Positions 34,581 through 46,400 of a DNA stretch of 64,000 nucleotides are shown in pieces. Position 1 is the stretch's first letter, and every line of letters begins with the position of its first letter. The position numbers and the translations under genes are program-made. The stretch is from Agrocybe praecox (Eukaryota > Basidiomycota > Agaricomycetes > Agaricales > Agrocybaceae). The DNA lies in the NCBI GenBank assembly GCA_964017145.1, contig OZ024852.1, forward strand, positions 1,179,945 through 1,243,944, in the 5' to 3' direction. The notes under the pieces were generated by a model. That model saw only the letters and a list, made by a program, of their open reading frames with translations, ran no database searches and was not told where the DNA came from.

Positions 34581-35228
34581 TCATTACGCTATGATTGGGA
34601 GGAAATGGGTCGGGAGGCGGCTAAGGCTTCTTTGCGACACAAAGCTGCAGATCTACCAATGCCAATGAACGACACATACATGAGTGGCATGGACGTGTGT
34701 CGGCTCTTCCAATATCGCTACAAATGTGCACGAGCCATCAGAGACTAGGTACGCGTCCACATCAACAATTATAAATGCGTCAAATACGAAGGAGATCGTG
34801 ATTGTTATATGTTGGAAGAATCATTCTGTTGGTGGGCATTACCTGGGGACACATTGGAATCAGAAGGACATAATCCGAGGATGGACCAAGCATGCAAGGG
34901 CGGTACAGTTTGGACACCGGCCTCTCTCCTGCAGAAGAACGAAAAGCCGTTGAATATCTCTGGAAGGCGCTGGTGGATTCGGTATTTCTTATCCCTGTTG
35001 GAAGAGCTCGATTGTCGTCCTTGCGGCGAAACATTTATAGATTGGCAACGATTGATCGACTCCACTGTCAGACAGCTAGACTGCGATGTTTGTGTCGCTG
35101 TTGCCCGAGAAGATCTACAGGAATTCCTAGAACGCTTCGCTGGCAGTGTGGATATCATTGTTTCTGAAGTGGGCATCTCTCGTTATGTCCTGTCATATAG
35201 TGCTGAACACGATCCAGGTCCCTCTTGA
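34581..35228 (+). pseudogene. BTB gene remnant, copy C
   Basis: The 5' part of the BTB gene, including the whole POZ domain, is deleted. The promoter sequence CCCACGTC is joined straight to the codons for LRYDWEE. The rest matches copies A and B, but TGG is TAG within RDWVRV (about 34747), so the remaining frame is also split. The segment from 34809 to 35228 stays open. It carries several substitutions not seen in A or B (for example NISGRRWW is kept but IIDLQR is FIDWQR). Confidence 0.92.
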
Positions 35229-36757
35229 CGTCAAATGGCCCTCGATGTCAACGGTGCTCACGAACTGAAGGTTCAATTGGGCATATCTTTGATTTCAAGT
35301 CTGGAAAGGTGCAAACCAAATGGACTTTTACGTCCTCGCCGTCCAACGAGGCGTCCGATCATGAAGGAACGTTGTTCCCATCTACTCATGGCCCGTGGAC
35401 GTCGCAAGCAAAGCGTTGTTATTTTAGCGATGGCCTCGTGAAGTTTCGAAATTCGTCCTGTCATTTGACATTTTGGGCGCTTGTTGGTCCCTGTAATAAC
35501 AGACGCCTTGTCCCTGTACACATGTACTACCTCTGTGTTACCTTTTTCGTTTTTGCACAGCCTTGGGAGTGGAAATATATGGCTTTAGCACTCTCATTAC
35601 TACACATGATTGGCTTCTGGACTAGAAATCTTTGGATTTCCGCCTTTTGGTAAAAAGCTTGTTTGACCACCTTTAACGAGGAGGAGACGCCCACTGTGGC
35701 TTAGTTTGAATCTGAGTTAGAATATTTAGGTGAGCTCCGACATGACTTGTAGATTTGAATGTTGTTCTTCCTCTTCTTCCATCATGTATGTCTAACTAAA
35801 GGTCTTTTAAAAAAAGCTTCTTTCGAGTAACTTCCTCCCGTTTTTTCAAACCTGGAGTCCTGGTCTCGGCATTTGAGTTCTCAGTTCATCTCATTCATCT
35901 CTTATCCCGAAATACATCCTCACTCACTATCCTGACTGATTGTAGTTCCATCTCTACCTCTACGCCGACCTACACCCTTATCAGCACCACTGATGCCCTC
36001 CAGTTATTGCTCAAGCCCGGTGTAGATGCTTCTTTAATCTAAGTTTGCTAAGTTTGCCTTACAGAAGCAAGGATGCGTAGTCTCCCTCGTGCCAAGTTCT
36101 ATGTTTTCATGATATTTGGAGGTGCAGGCAAGCCCCCACTCGGTTTTTTACATTGACTAGGTCTTTTGGGACATATGAAGGGGTGAAGAGGGTGACAACG
36201 ACGATTCTCCGTCCATTCAAAGTTCAAAGTAGGTTGCCGGCAGTGGCGTGCTGTTTAGATCGGTTCACAAGAAGTATCCCGTGAGCCCTTCCTGGAATCA
36301 CAGTTCTAAGGATGTTATCGCGTCTGGCCTCGGGGCCAAAGTTCTAAGTACGTTTCCGGTATCAGCCCAAATACGAGCTTATTACATATACTATTTACCA
36401 CAGTTTGCAGGCCTCACCTACGCAGAATATCGGGTTTACTAGAGAAGATGCCGAAAGTATACAGACTCTAATAAGTATCACTGTACTCCATGAGACCAAA
36501 CGAAAGGACAGTGCAAAAAAAATATTCCCTATCGATTTTTTGGCCCTTGGGCCTTGCCGTTACAATGCCGAGATGGCCATCATCTACTTAAGTATACGAA
36601 CATATGTATCCAGCTGCCAGCAGTCCCCTCCAACCTCAGCTTGGCTTAGCGGTACGCGGAGCCGAGCAGGAGACCAGCCGCTTATGCGTGGGTGTGATCT
36701 TCTCCCCTCGACGAACTCCAATCGTGTCCATGATATGTCATTATTTAGATTGAGATA
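35229..36757. other. Non-coding stretch of unit C
   Basis: Counterpart of 13686-14940 and 23232-24761. Short open frames at 35225-35653 continue from the BTB 3' region and are not conserved as protein. No gene supported. Confidence 0.5.
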
Positions 36758-36917
36758 CAGTCGAAACTGTCTTATCCCATAGCTCTCGGTGGATGTCCGA
36801 AGTTATGGGCTATTGTAGGTCAAAATAGCCCTCAACCGAGAATTTGGTGGACAGAAAACTTACGGGATTACGCAGGTTATGGCTTTATACAGTTATGGGA
36901 TAAGGCAGATTCGACTG
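36758..36917 (-). mobile_element. MITE with CAGT ends, unit C insertion
   Basis: A 160-base member of the family seen at 24762, inserted in the opposite orientation and at a different site. Left end CAGTCGAAACTGTCTTATCC, right end ATAAGGCAGATTCGACTG. TA precedes it and TG follows it. The empty site in unit B (about 24695) reads GAGATACTACTA, so the second TA has mutated. Its interior matches the unit B element when reverse-complemented. Confidence 0.85.
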
Positions 36918-38063
36918 TGCTACTATGTATACAGCACAATGCCACGCTAGCCACTTGGGTATGTATTGAATTCTATATTTACGGCTGCCAATAGAAAACC
37001 AATAGAAGAACCCGTACTGGATGTCATGCAAGCTAACAAAGTCAAGAAAAACGATGCAATGCCCAAGCTATTACTAATCTAAAAGAAAGGAAATTGTTGC
37101 ATGTTCTGAATGAGGATGGGTGGAAGGTGAAAATGAGTAAAGTACTCGGACCGCCGGACGAGATATCAATTTTCCCATCATTCACGCCCGTTCGATTGGT
37201 ACCGTTGATTAAGTTTAAGTTTGATGCCATCGAAGACTAACCTAACGACGCTCGCCGAGAGCTGCTGGCGTGGCAAGACTTCCCCATTGGTCGGGAAGTT
37301 CAGCAAATTGGATGTATTCTCAGTTCTGTGCCTCTGTAATAAGCTGCATAGCGTTTAAAAGAGTTTTTCTGTGCATTATTTTACATATATACAGTCAACG
37401 TGGTGCACCGTATGTTGTCCGTTGATTGCTGTGGTTCAGTTTATAGGCTACTGAGAGATAGTGCTGTAATTTACAATAAAGCTCAGGGCTGTACTATGTT
37501 AACAAAATACCAAATCGGGTATTTTAGTGGGATTGGGGGTATGTACCAATCGAATCTTTCTATTTTCGGACGTGATATGTGAATTTTCGATGTGATAAGA
37601 AAACGTTGAAAGCACAAGTCTTTGAAGACCCTGGGCCCAAACCTTGAAAGTGTGTCAACATTAATATCTTGGAAGAAGGAGAAGAAGAAAATTTCATTAC
37701 CGGGAGTGGTTTATGAATAATGCACGTCTCCTGACGTAGGGAAGAACCATAAAAAAAGATCAAACTCCGTGAAGCATTGTCCCTGAAGCGCAGGTGAGTT
37801 CCAACCCCGCGGTCGTGTATGGGTATATTTAGGAATGTGGGTACATATCATTAATATCAAATCATTACAGGGGCTTTATATTTTTTATCAATCAACATGT
37901 ACGTTGGCACTTATTGTCGCCCTTACCCTACCCTTTTCAAACTATAGCTGGTGCTGGTCAACAGATTTTGTTCTTATTGGGCATTCCTTTGGACTCGCTG
38001 TGACGAGTCCAAACATATAGAAACTCGGAAAACAGAGAATTTGCACGCACATTCTTAGGGTCC
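36918..38063. other. Intergenic of unit C upstream of the coiled-coil gene
   Basis: About 1.1 kb. It matches unit B in patches (36945-37170 with 24710-25200; 37770-38060 with 25880-26250). No gene supported. Confidence 0.5.
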
Positions 38064-38070
38064 TATAAAA
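38064..38070 (+). promoter_or_regulatory. TATA box of coiled-coil gene copy C
   Basis: TATAAAA overlaps the first ATG (38070) and lies about 60 bases before the preferred ATG at 38127. Conserved in all three units. Confidence 0.45.
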
Positions 38071-38126
38071 TGGCGACCGTCTATCGACGATGGGCCAAAT
38101 TTGTTGCGCGCACCGTAAGCCTCATC

Positions 38127-39304
38127 ATGGCATCTGGTACCGAAAACAATCCCCACTCCTGCGAAATACCCGATATCGACTCAGGGATTGACTACTCAAA
38201 ACCAATGGATGTAGCATTCTGGTCCAGCTTTCTGTCCTCTCTCTACCAGTCCCCAATGGAAATGCAAGCGAGCACAGTCCGCCAACTTGACTGGTACAAG
38301 TACGCGGGTGGTGTTGAGCACGAGTATGTGCTCGCCACTGTCGAGTGCGGAGGCCAGAAATTTTATCTTCGCATCGAACGGCGGGCATCTGACGACGCGA
38401 TCGTCAACGAGGACAACGTCTTGAAACCGGAAATTATTGATGTAATTTTGTTTCAGCCCTCCACTTTGAACTTGGTTACTAACTGCATGATAGACCTTCC
38501 CTCCGGAATGTCGCACCCGATTCTTGAGGGATATTTCCATGGAGAAGAACGCCGTTCGCAGCCGCAAGTGGACGGGTAGTTCCTCAAAACCATCATCCTC
38601 GAAAAACAACATACCTCGAGCTGACGACTCGGTCACCCAAGTCTTGTCTTCTACAGGGATCACAGGCGATGATGAGGGCAACGTGCACCTTCTGGCTTCC
38701 TACGCCTTTTCCTCGAAGCCCCTTTATCTCAGGGACCTCGCATTCATCGTGCAACATATTAATAAGTCGTCTATTGGCTACACGCTGCTCATGGAGCAGT
38801 GCTACTGGTTTACTCGCACATGTATTGGTGTGGCCAAATACAGATGCGAGCCGAAAGAAATCTGCACCACACACTGGAACCATGCCGGCACCTACTGGGT
38901 TGCAAAGTTTGATACTCTTAAGCTTAGATCGCAAGTCAGTCGGCTCACAATCAACAAGGATGACCTGCGGCAGATTGAAAAGTTTGCGCGGGCAGTGGAT
39001 GACAATATCCGAGTAAACGACGAAAATGTTAGTATATATCTCAAGTCTCCAGGGATTCGAACACTGACCGGGCAATAAGCTCACGGCAAAATATAGGAAA
39101 GGAGAAGGCGGGAGATTACAGGCCGAGCAAGATGCGAAGGAAGCTCGGCAAGAGGCAGAGGAAGAGCGGCGACAAAAAGTGCTGGAAACTCATCGTGCAG
39201 AACAAGAGCGCCAGCGAGCAGACGCAGCGAACGCAGAAGCTCAACGACTCCGGGCTCAACTCGCGCTCTTGCAAACCAACACAATGTCCCAAAAAGTACA
39301 GTAG
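38127..39304 (+). CDS. Coiled-coil protein of unknown family, copy C
   Basis: Three phase-0 exons (38127-38441, 38494-39027, 39080-39304) give 357 codons. The intron positions are identical to copies A and B. It keeps LDWYKYAGGVEHEYVLATV, YLRIERRASDD and LLMEQCYWFTRTC, and ends in an Ala/Arg/Glu/Gln coiled coil (RADAANAEAQRLRAQL). Many substitutions relative to copies A and B are in the Ser-rich linker and in exon 1, with no stop or frameshift. That all three copies stay open although surrounding genes have decayed suggests selection or recent expression. Family not recognised. Confidence 0.75.
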
Positions 39305-39410
39305 GCTGCAGCAAGTACAACTTTTTCTTTCTTTCGATCTTTCAGACTTCAGCCATGTTATCGAGTCCGCTATATCGTTGTGCTTTGTATATGCTTTTGT
39401 TTGTGTTAAT

Positions 39411-39760
39411 AGGGGAGCTCACGACACATGTGTAAGCGACGCATATTCGCATATCCGCAGGTGCAGGTGGCTGTGAAGAGTAACGGCGTGATTGCCAATT
39501 TGGGATCTGCCGTGGAATATATTCGTATTTCTTTGGCGGGCACGTCCCATACTGTGCTAAAAGAGCTATAGATACAATATGCAATGTTTTTTTTAAGCAG
39601 GAGAACAGCAGAGAACTCGAGCAAGAGCAACCGGCGACGCTATGAACCCCTTCCACAATCGGTGTCCTAATCGGGCTGGCTGTGACATCTTGTGACACAT
39701 AAGCAGTATGCGGGAAATACGCAAATAAGCGTCGCTTACGCATGTGTCGTGAGCTCCCCT
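39411..39760. mobile_element. 350 bp MITE with long terminal inverted repeats
   Basis: The left end (39411-39442) and right end (39729-39760) are reverse complements over 32 bases with one mismatch. They begin AGGGGAGCTCACGACACATG. Weaker inverted similarity continues inward. The flanks read TA before GGGG and TA after CCCC, which fits a TA target duplication. There is no transposase. It lies about 100 bases after the coiled-coil gene in unit C. The matching part of unit B has no such element. Confidence 0.9.
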
Positions 39761-42220
39761 AAATGCTATCAACTTCAAGCTCGCATTTGGCTCGCATGCT
39801 TGCGTTAACTTTCTCGGCTCTAGATGGTAGCTATAGAGAGAGTTCCGGCGAAATTTGATGGCGGAGTTAATTACATACAGTCATCCACCATCATGTGATA
39901 CACTGAAATAGAATATTAATTTTTTTGACGCAAATACACGGGAAACATATAAACAAAACAAAAAAGGCAGGTATACGAGTATGGACAGAGTGTTATTATA
40001 TTTTAAAAAGTTGCAAAAAGTGATGCAAGAGGGAGGAAAAAAAACAAAAAAAGCCTGATTGCCATCTAAAATTACGGCCACCACTGATTGATACAGTGCC
40101 GAAATCCATCATATGGCAATTCTGGCCCAGCCATGTTCAGGCATCATTTTTGAGTGGATTATAAGGCTTACAATGCAAAAAGAATCATGAGTCTCTGTAC
40201 TCTAATGCATCGCAAAATACTACTGTATCACTAAGTGGTGTGTAACACGTGATAGTGGAACACTGTAACTTCTTTCTCTCGGAAGGACCGTCGACGAAAC
40301 TCGCCTAGATCAGGAGATACGCATACGCCAGCATACACCGGCGAGTTTTTTAGTGTCCCATAATAAGACTATATATTACCTTATACAGTGGGTGACTTTC
40401 CGTAAGGTTTCTGATTAAAAGAATCCGGAATGGATATAGTCGGAGCTTGAAATCCGAGATTTATTCTAATAATCTATTCAGGTGCATGAACCGTAAGCCA
40501 ACTGAATATATGTAGGTAGGTAGTATTATTTCTTGCTACCGGAACCTGTCTGCTATGCACATGTAATTACACAGCACTGAGAAAGAGTGAGTATGGACTG
40601 AGAACCGCCAGAGGCTTGCAAACCAACAGGATTTGCCAAGTCCGTGAGCGGAACTTAAATTAATCGGCACCAGACACGACGGCACACGCTTCTACTCGTG
40701 CCGTCGAGTCTATCTTTTTTAGCCAAGATCGTCACCCGACTTATACATACCCGACTTATACCGATTCAACGATACCTCCCTATGTATTTTGTTCAATCGG
40801 GATAAGTCGGCGGAGGGAAAGACCCTAGCGGCACGCTAGCACTTCAGCGCTCAGCGTAGTTTTATAGATTGCGGGTAGCATATAAGGAGATATAAGGACC
40901 TGTTCGTATCTCTAGCTCCGATCAGGCTGTAGGCGACTTGGCGGCGACCAAGCAATTTGATAGGAATCGTTACACGCTGATGACGTTTTGGTCATACTGC
41001 GGGTCGTACTGCGGAGGTATACTCCGTCGTGCTGCCGCTGCAGTGCAGTCACTGCACTGCAAGATTTTGATCTCCGACACGCTACGGTGAAGTGTTGATG
41101 AAGTCACTGCAGGCTCTTGCAGTCCGTGATGGTGAAACCGAATAACGTTGTTCCGGTTGGTAGCACCACCATTCTTCCTTCCTGGAGGACAGATCGGTCT
41201 GAGGTAGTCCCAAAAGCATGACATTATTTTAATCATATGGTCTGACTTGGTATCCTGTAAATTTTAAGCATATTCGACAATCTTGTCTTCTTGTATCTTT
41301 CTATTTTCCAAATGTTCGTATTCGGGCATAGTCGTCATCGTGTTTCGAGTATACAAATCAGAAATAGAGCGTTGTGTAAGGAAATCCGAAGAAACCCGAG
41401 AAAATATGCATTTTACTTTCTGCTCTCTTAAAGAGTGATCCAAATAAAAACCCTCCGCTTTTTTGACGGAATAGCAAGCATATGTGTTTAATTTGTCGAA
41501 AAGCAGAAAAAACTGGAAAACCTAACAGAAATTGCAAGAAATAGTCCATGAACATGTTTTTTTGTGATCGTGAGAACAAACTTCAGAGTCAATTTGCAGC
41601 AACTGCATGTCACAGTGAGGTGTGATGCAGCGCCACAAAACGGCTGCACAACCGACTCTACGGCAGCACTAAGGAGCCTGCTCGCTACTCCCCCGCCGAT
41701 CCCGCCTTTCATGTCGGTTGCTTCCACAGTAGTAATAGCAAGCTTTCTTTCTTTTGAAACCGATATTAGTGGTGTTTTACCATCAAACGACATATTGACT
41801 CGATTTTGTGCTCGTTGAAAGCTCTCGATCCCGATGGCTTTCAAAGAAAGAAAAAATAGGCTAGTTTGATTAGTAAATTCCGAATCCTGAGCGTCTTGTA
41901 CTCAACGGTCATAGACTATCATGGAACCGCGCGACCGGGCGCTGCAATAATAGGGACACAAAGCACGGTGAGTCTGCCAGAAATCGAGGAATCAGGGAGT
42001 TTGGGGGTTATACGTTACTTCTCAAATTGTGCACAAACTATTCGATATGACGAAGTAGGACGTAAATTTTGTGTGCCTCACTTGCCCACCAGTGTGTCCG
42101 CTGAAAAATCAGGCCAGGCTGTCGATTGGGACCATTTTTGTCCGGATTGGGATCACGGCTCTACCATTTTCAGGGGTCCTCAGCTTGTACTGCACAGTAA
42201 GGGATGCATTTCAGGCAACA
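39761..42220. other. Non-coding stretch of unit C before the COQ3 remnant
   Basis: About 2.5 kb. Patches match unit B: 39820 with 27750, 40730-40790 with 28185-28240, 41770-41820 with 27990-28050, and 42120-42220 with 30330-30430. Open frames are short and without domains. A dyad with CTGCAGTGCAGTCACTGCA is seen near 41037. No gene supported. Confidence 0.45.
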
Positions 42221-43274
42221 ATGTCATCTCTTCTCCAACGAACAGGACAACATGCTCCTCGTAAATCTCTCTCTTCAAAAACTACCGTATATCAAATGTT
42301 GTCAGATCATACACGTCTCCTGCAAGCTCGGCGAATCTTGATGAAATCGCCCATTTCGGTGAGACGAACAGGGGAAGTTCAGCTTTCTGCACAAGATGAA
42401 CCCTATCCGTATGCAATTTATCCGACAAAAGGTGCTTGAAGTTCAACAAGACGCGAACCCAGAGATGGAGATGGAAGATGGAGATGTATTCCAAGGGTTG
42501 GACATATTGGATGTTGGCTGTGGAGGTGGTCTCTTGTCCGAGGTACGTAGCTCTTCTGCAAACCTTTTCATGCGTTAGCAAATATCATTTCTTAGAGTCT
42601 GGCACGAATGGGAGCGAACACTCTAGGAATTGACGCGTCTGAATCGAATATTGCTATTGCTTCGCTGCACACTTCTGCCGACCCAAAACTAGACCCAACA
42701 TCGAAAGCCTCGCGGTTATCATATCTAAATGCTCCAGCAGAAAGTTTACTACCTTCTGGCAAGAAGTATGACATTGTCTGCTCGATGGAGGTCGTCGAAC
42801 ATGTTGACAATCCAGCTGCATTCCTTGCCACTTGTGCCGAACTCGTAAAGGTATAGCCAAACCACTGATTTCGGTCTATATATTTTTTGACATGTTTATT
42901 TAGCCCGGTGGACACCTTTTCCTGTCTACAATATCAAGGACACCCCTTGCATACACGCTCACCATTCTCATGTCCTACGGCAAGTTTCAAGAGGCACACA
43001 TACGTACTCGAAATTTGTCAAATCCTCAGAGCTCGTGGAATTCTTCCGCGATTATCGTTCTCCAATACCACAAAACAACGGGTCTTCTTCACCTTCTCTA
43101 GGAAGACCATGGATATCTACCCCAGCCGAAAACAACTATCTACCGAGACTGGAGGCGGAACTGCGTGGCATGATCTACAACCCTCTCCAAGCGCGTTGGC
43201 ACCTTGCTCCCAGAGATGCTTGGGGTGCTCTGGAATGCAACTATCTTTTCTGGATACGTAAACCTATAGAATAA
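42221..43274 (+). pseudogene. COQ3: COQ3 pseudogene, copy C
   Basis: The ATG is present, but a small indel near 42260 shifts the presequence frame. About 25 bases around 42357, which should encode SKLSSEWWD, are replaced or deleted. In exon 3 a 10-base deletion after TILM (about 42971) shifts the frame again. Exon 2 and the motif DVGCGGGLLSE are intact. The end of exon 3 is preserved in its own frame (43035-43274). It cannot encode the full enzyme. Confidence 0.88.
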
Positions 43275-43426
43275 ATGCAAATACAATGCGACCCATGGAC
43301 AATTATCTACTTTTTTAAAGATAGACTAACGAACGAAAAAAGATCTGCTGTACAAATTATATCCCCAAAGTACAAGAAAAAACGGAAAGGAAGAGACGAA
43401 ACAAAACCACCACAATATGACTGCAT

Positions 43427-46400
43427 CTAGTGTTTCTGCTTCTTCATGTTCCTTCTATTTTTCTTTTCCTTTCCCTGGGCTAATGAGCTGTGGGCAGATG
43501 TATCGTCCGCTTTTCTTTTCTGTCCAGCAGTAGTATTCACCTTCACGCTCACAGTGGTTGACTTTCCAGGATTGGCCACTTGCGCCTCTGCAGCAGTCCA
43601 ATCGACGTTCGTGTCAGCGATGGCGTATCTGAGTGAGAATGAATCATCAGTGTCAGGAAAATTAGAAGAAAGATAGGAAGTTAAGAAATACTTTGCAAGA
43701 TCAAGAGAGCCCAGCATCTCTTTCTGTCTCTCCCTCAGGGCGCTCGTAACTTGATCACCAGCCTGGTCCAACTCTTCAAGCATAGAAGAAGCAACACCCT
43801 CACTCTCAACAGCCGCCACGCCTCCTCCCCCTTCCAGACGGGACGGCTGAGCAAACGACGCAACAGCCGCATTCGCCTGGGGCATCTCTGCCTCAATCGC
43901 AGCCTTGCGTATATCAATGAGGCGCTTGCTGATCTTGCGAATCATCTTGACGAATAGCGCAAGAGTCTGCGATGCGGGGATCTGCAGCTCACTTTCGAGG
44001 TCTTCGAGCGTCTTGCGCTGTAACCCGATGGCGAGTAGGATGCTGCTCTGCACGGCGGTCAGTCTGAGTGGTCCTTCACTTGCTTGTGATTCGCTCGAGC
44101 GACCTGAGCCGAGTCGTTTTTGGAAGTATAGGTCCGCGACGGAAGGCATCAGGTCAAGGACGACATGGTAGTCAAGCATGTTGTTCGCGTATGATTCGAG
44201 ACGTTTAAGATCGAATGGTGTGAACCTCATACCAAGCTCTTGGGGTGACAAGTCTGAAAAAGTTGATATCAATTAAACCTGATCATCAAAATACATAGTA
44301 GAATATACCTGTCTCCGAATCGTCCTTAATACCAGCATTCGCAGCTTCGAGGATGCTCAAAGCCGTAACACTGCCGAATTCACGGAATTTATAAGAGAGT
44401 AAAGTCAAGAAACGCCTGCGGAAATCTGAGAATGACATTAATCAGCAATGGTCTAGAGCACGGATGAATATGAAAAATCAATTATTTTACTACTCACCTT
44501 TGGCGAATTCATTCAACCAACCCATCTCACTCGCTACAGAGCTATTCAAGCCTCTGACCATGACGCACGTATGTTCTCCAGTGAGCTCGCTCGTCGTTTG
44601 GCGAAGATATAAAGGAACATAACCAACGCGTTTCCAGAAGCTAATCATGAGAGGCCCTATTTGAGAAACACCAAAATAATAATATAAGGCACCTCTTACC
44701 GAAGCAACTGGGGTGTCAATCCATACGAAACACCCAAATAATCCAAATTCTCGGGCTTCCTCTCCGTCAGACGCTGCAATAAGGGTGGCATCTGGGTCGC
44801 AGAGCGGATGGTAGGGGTCTCTGTTAATAAATCGGCGTTCTAGAAAAATGGAGTATCGGTATACATTGACATTGAAAGAGAGAGACCATATGACATACAG
44901 GATCGAGTTCGGATGGGTTTGGGTAGTGGACTTCTGGCTTCGGTGTTTCGTCCAAGTTGAAGTATTCGCCGCTGTAGAACGAGTTGAGTGCTTTGAGTGC
45001 TCTTGATCCGTATCCCATCTAACAAGCATAACCATCAGTAACGAAAGTCTGTATACACATACGAATATTTGCGCGCTCACATTGGCATAATCAGGATGAC
45101 AAGCAATCCTAACGACTCTCGCCCCGCTCAGCTTCGCAAATCCATTCTCCTGGAACTGCTGAGTGATCAACCACGGAATCATATCCCCACCTGCCCGTAT
45201 CCCGCGCCCCAGTCCCTCCATAATCGTGTCCTTGCTAATCTGTCCCTCCAACGCAACCTGCAGCACAACAAGTGGCTCGGGGAGATGGCTCTCGTCATCC
45301 TTGATCGGGGGCAGCAACACGAACAGGTGGTGCGCAGGCGCATCAGAAAGGAGCTGCAGGTCGTTCGGCTGGTTCTTGTAGTGCGAAGCAACGTACAGCG
45401 CCATCATCCGCTGGAGGAAGACCTCCGACGCGGGGTGGTAGCTGAACAGCGTGTCCCTGCTCACGTAGAACAGCTCGCATGTGGATGGGTGCGGGCATCC
45501 CTGTGCGTTGGACCGCGGAAGGATGGTAGCGTCGAGACAGAGCAGTCCGTTCAGCCATTTCTCGATCTTGTCACCCGAGGAGTAACGGATGGGCGTTTCG
45601 AGCTTGATTTCGCGCAGTGTGCGGGATTTTGGAGGCGCCTTGATTACGGGTTTCTTGCTGGATGAAGCGGTGGTCGCTTCTTCCTTGTCGTTGTGCCCTG
45701 AGGCGTTTTTTGAGAGAGAGGGTCGGGTGCTTTCACGGAGCTGTTGGATGAGTTTGAGGGAAAGCGAACGGCCGGTACCTTCGTAACCGTTAATGGTGGA
45801 TGCGAGGAACACAAGGTAAGGTCCGATAAGGTTTCGGACGAGAGGCAGAGGGATGGCGGCTGCTTCGTCGATAATCACTAGTTCGGCTTGGCCGAGGACG
45901 TGGGCATCCTGTGGTTGGATGTACTGAACAGTTTGTCTGTGGTCTCTGAAGACATTGACTCGAACGACGGATTTTGTGGTGTTCTCCTTGTCATCCCCAA
46001 GTCCCTGTGCAACTGCGATATCGTAATCCAGATGTTCTTCGTATCCCAGAGCGTCCAGTCCCTTAAACACAAACTCGAACAAGGTCTTCAAATTTTCAGG
46101 GCTGGGACTGGTCACGAAGATGTTGGCATAACCATGCGCCAAAGCAGCGGCAATTGACAATCCAAGAGCAGCACTTTTACCACGACCTCGTCCGGCAGTG
46201 AGGGTGACGGTGGAAGACAGTGTTTTCTCTGCAATGGCATCAATGAAAGTGAGGATGGCTTGAGCTTGGTCGATCGTCTTAGCAAGCTTGACGAGGTCGC
46301 CGGCGGGTTTGGTATCCTCCAATGACTCTCTGAGCTCGCGCAGTTGGACTTCTGAGGGATCTGTTTCCTTGCCCTTTCCTGGTGTATCAGAGATCGGTTG

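Noticed and set aside
39042..39075. Reverse-strand GTTCGAATCC resembling a tRNA T-arm
   Set aside because: It lies inside intron 2 of the coiled-coil gene, lacks a D-arm, anticodon arm and acceptor stem, and is not conserved in the other copies.
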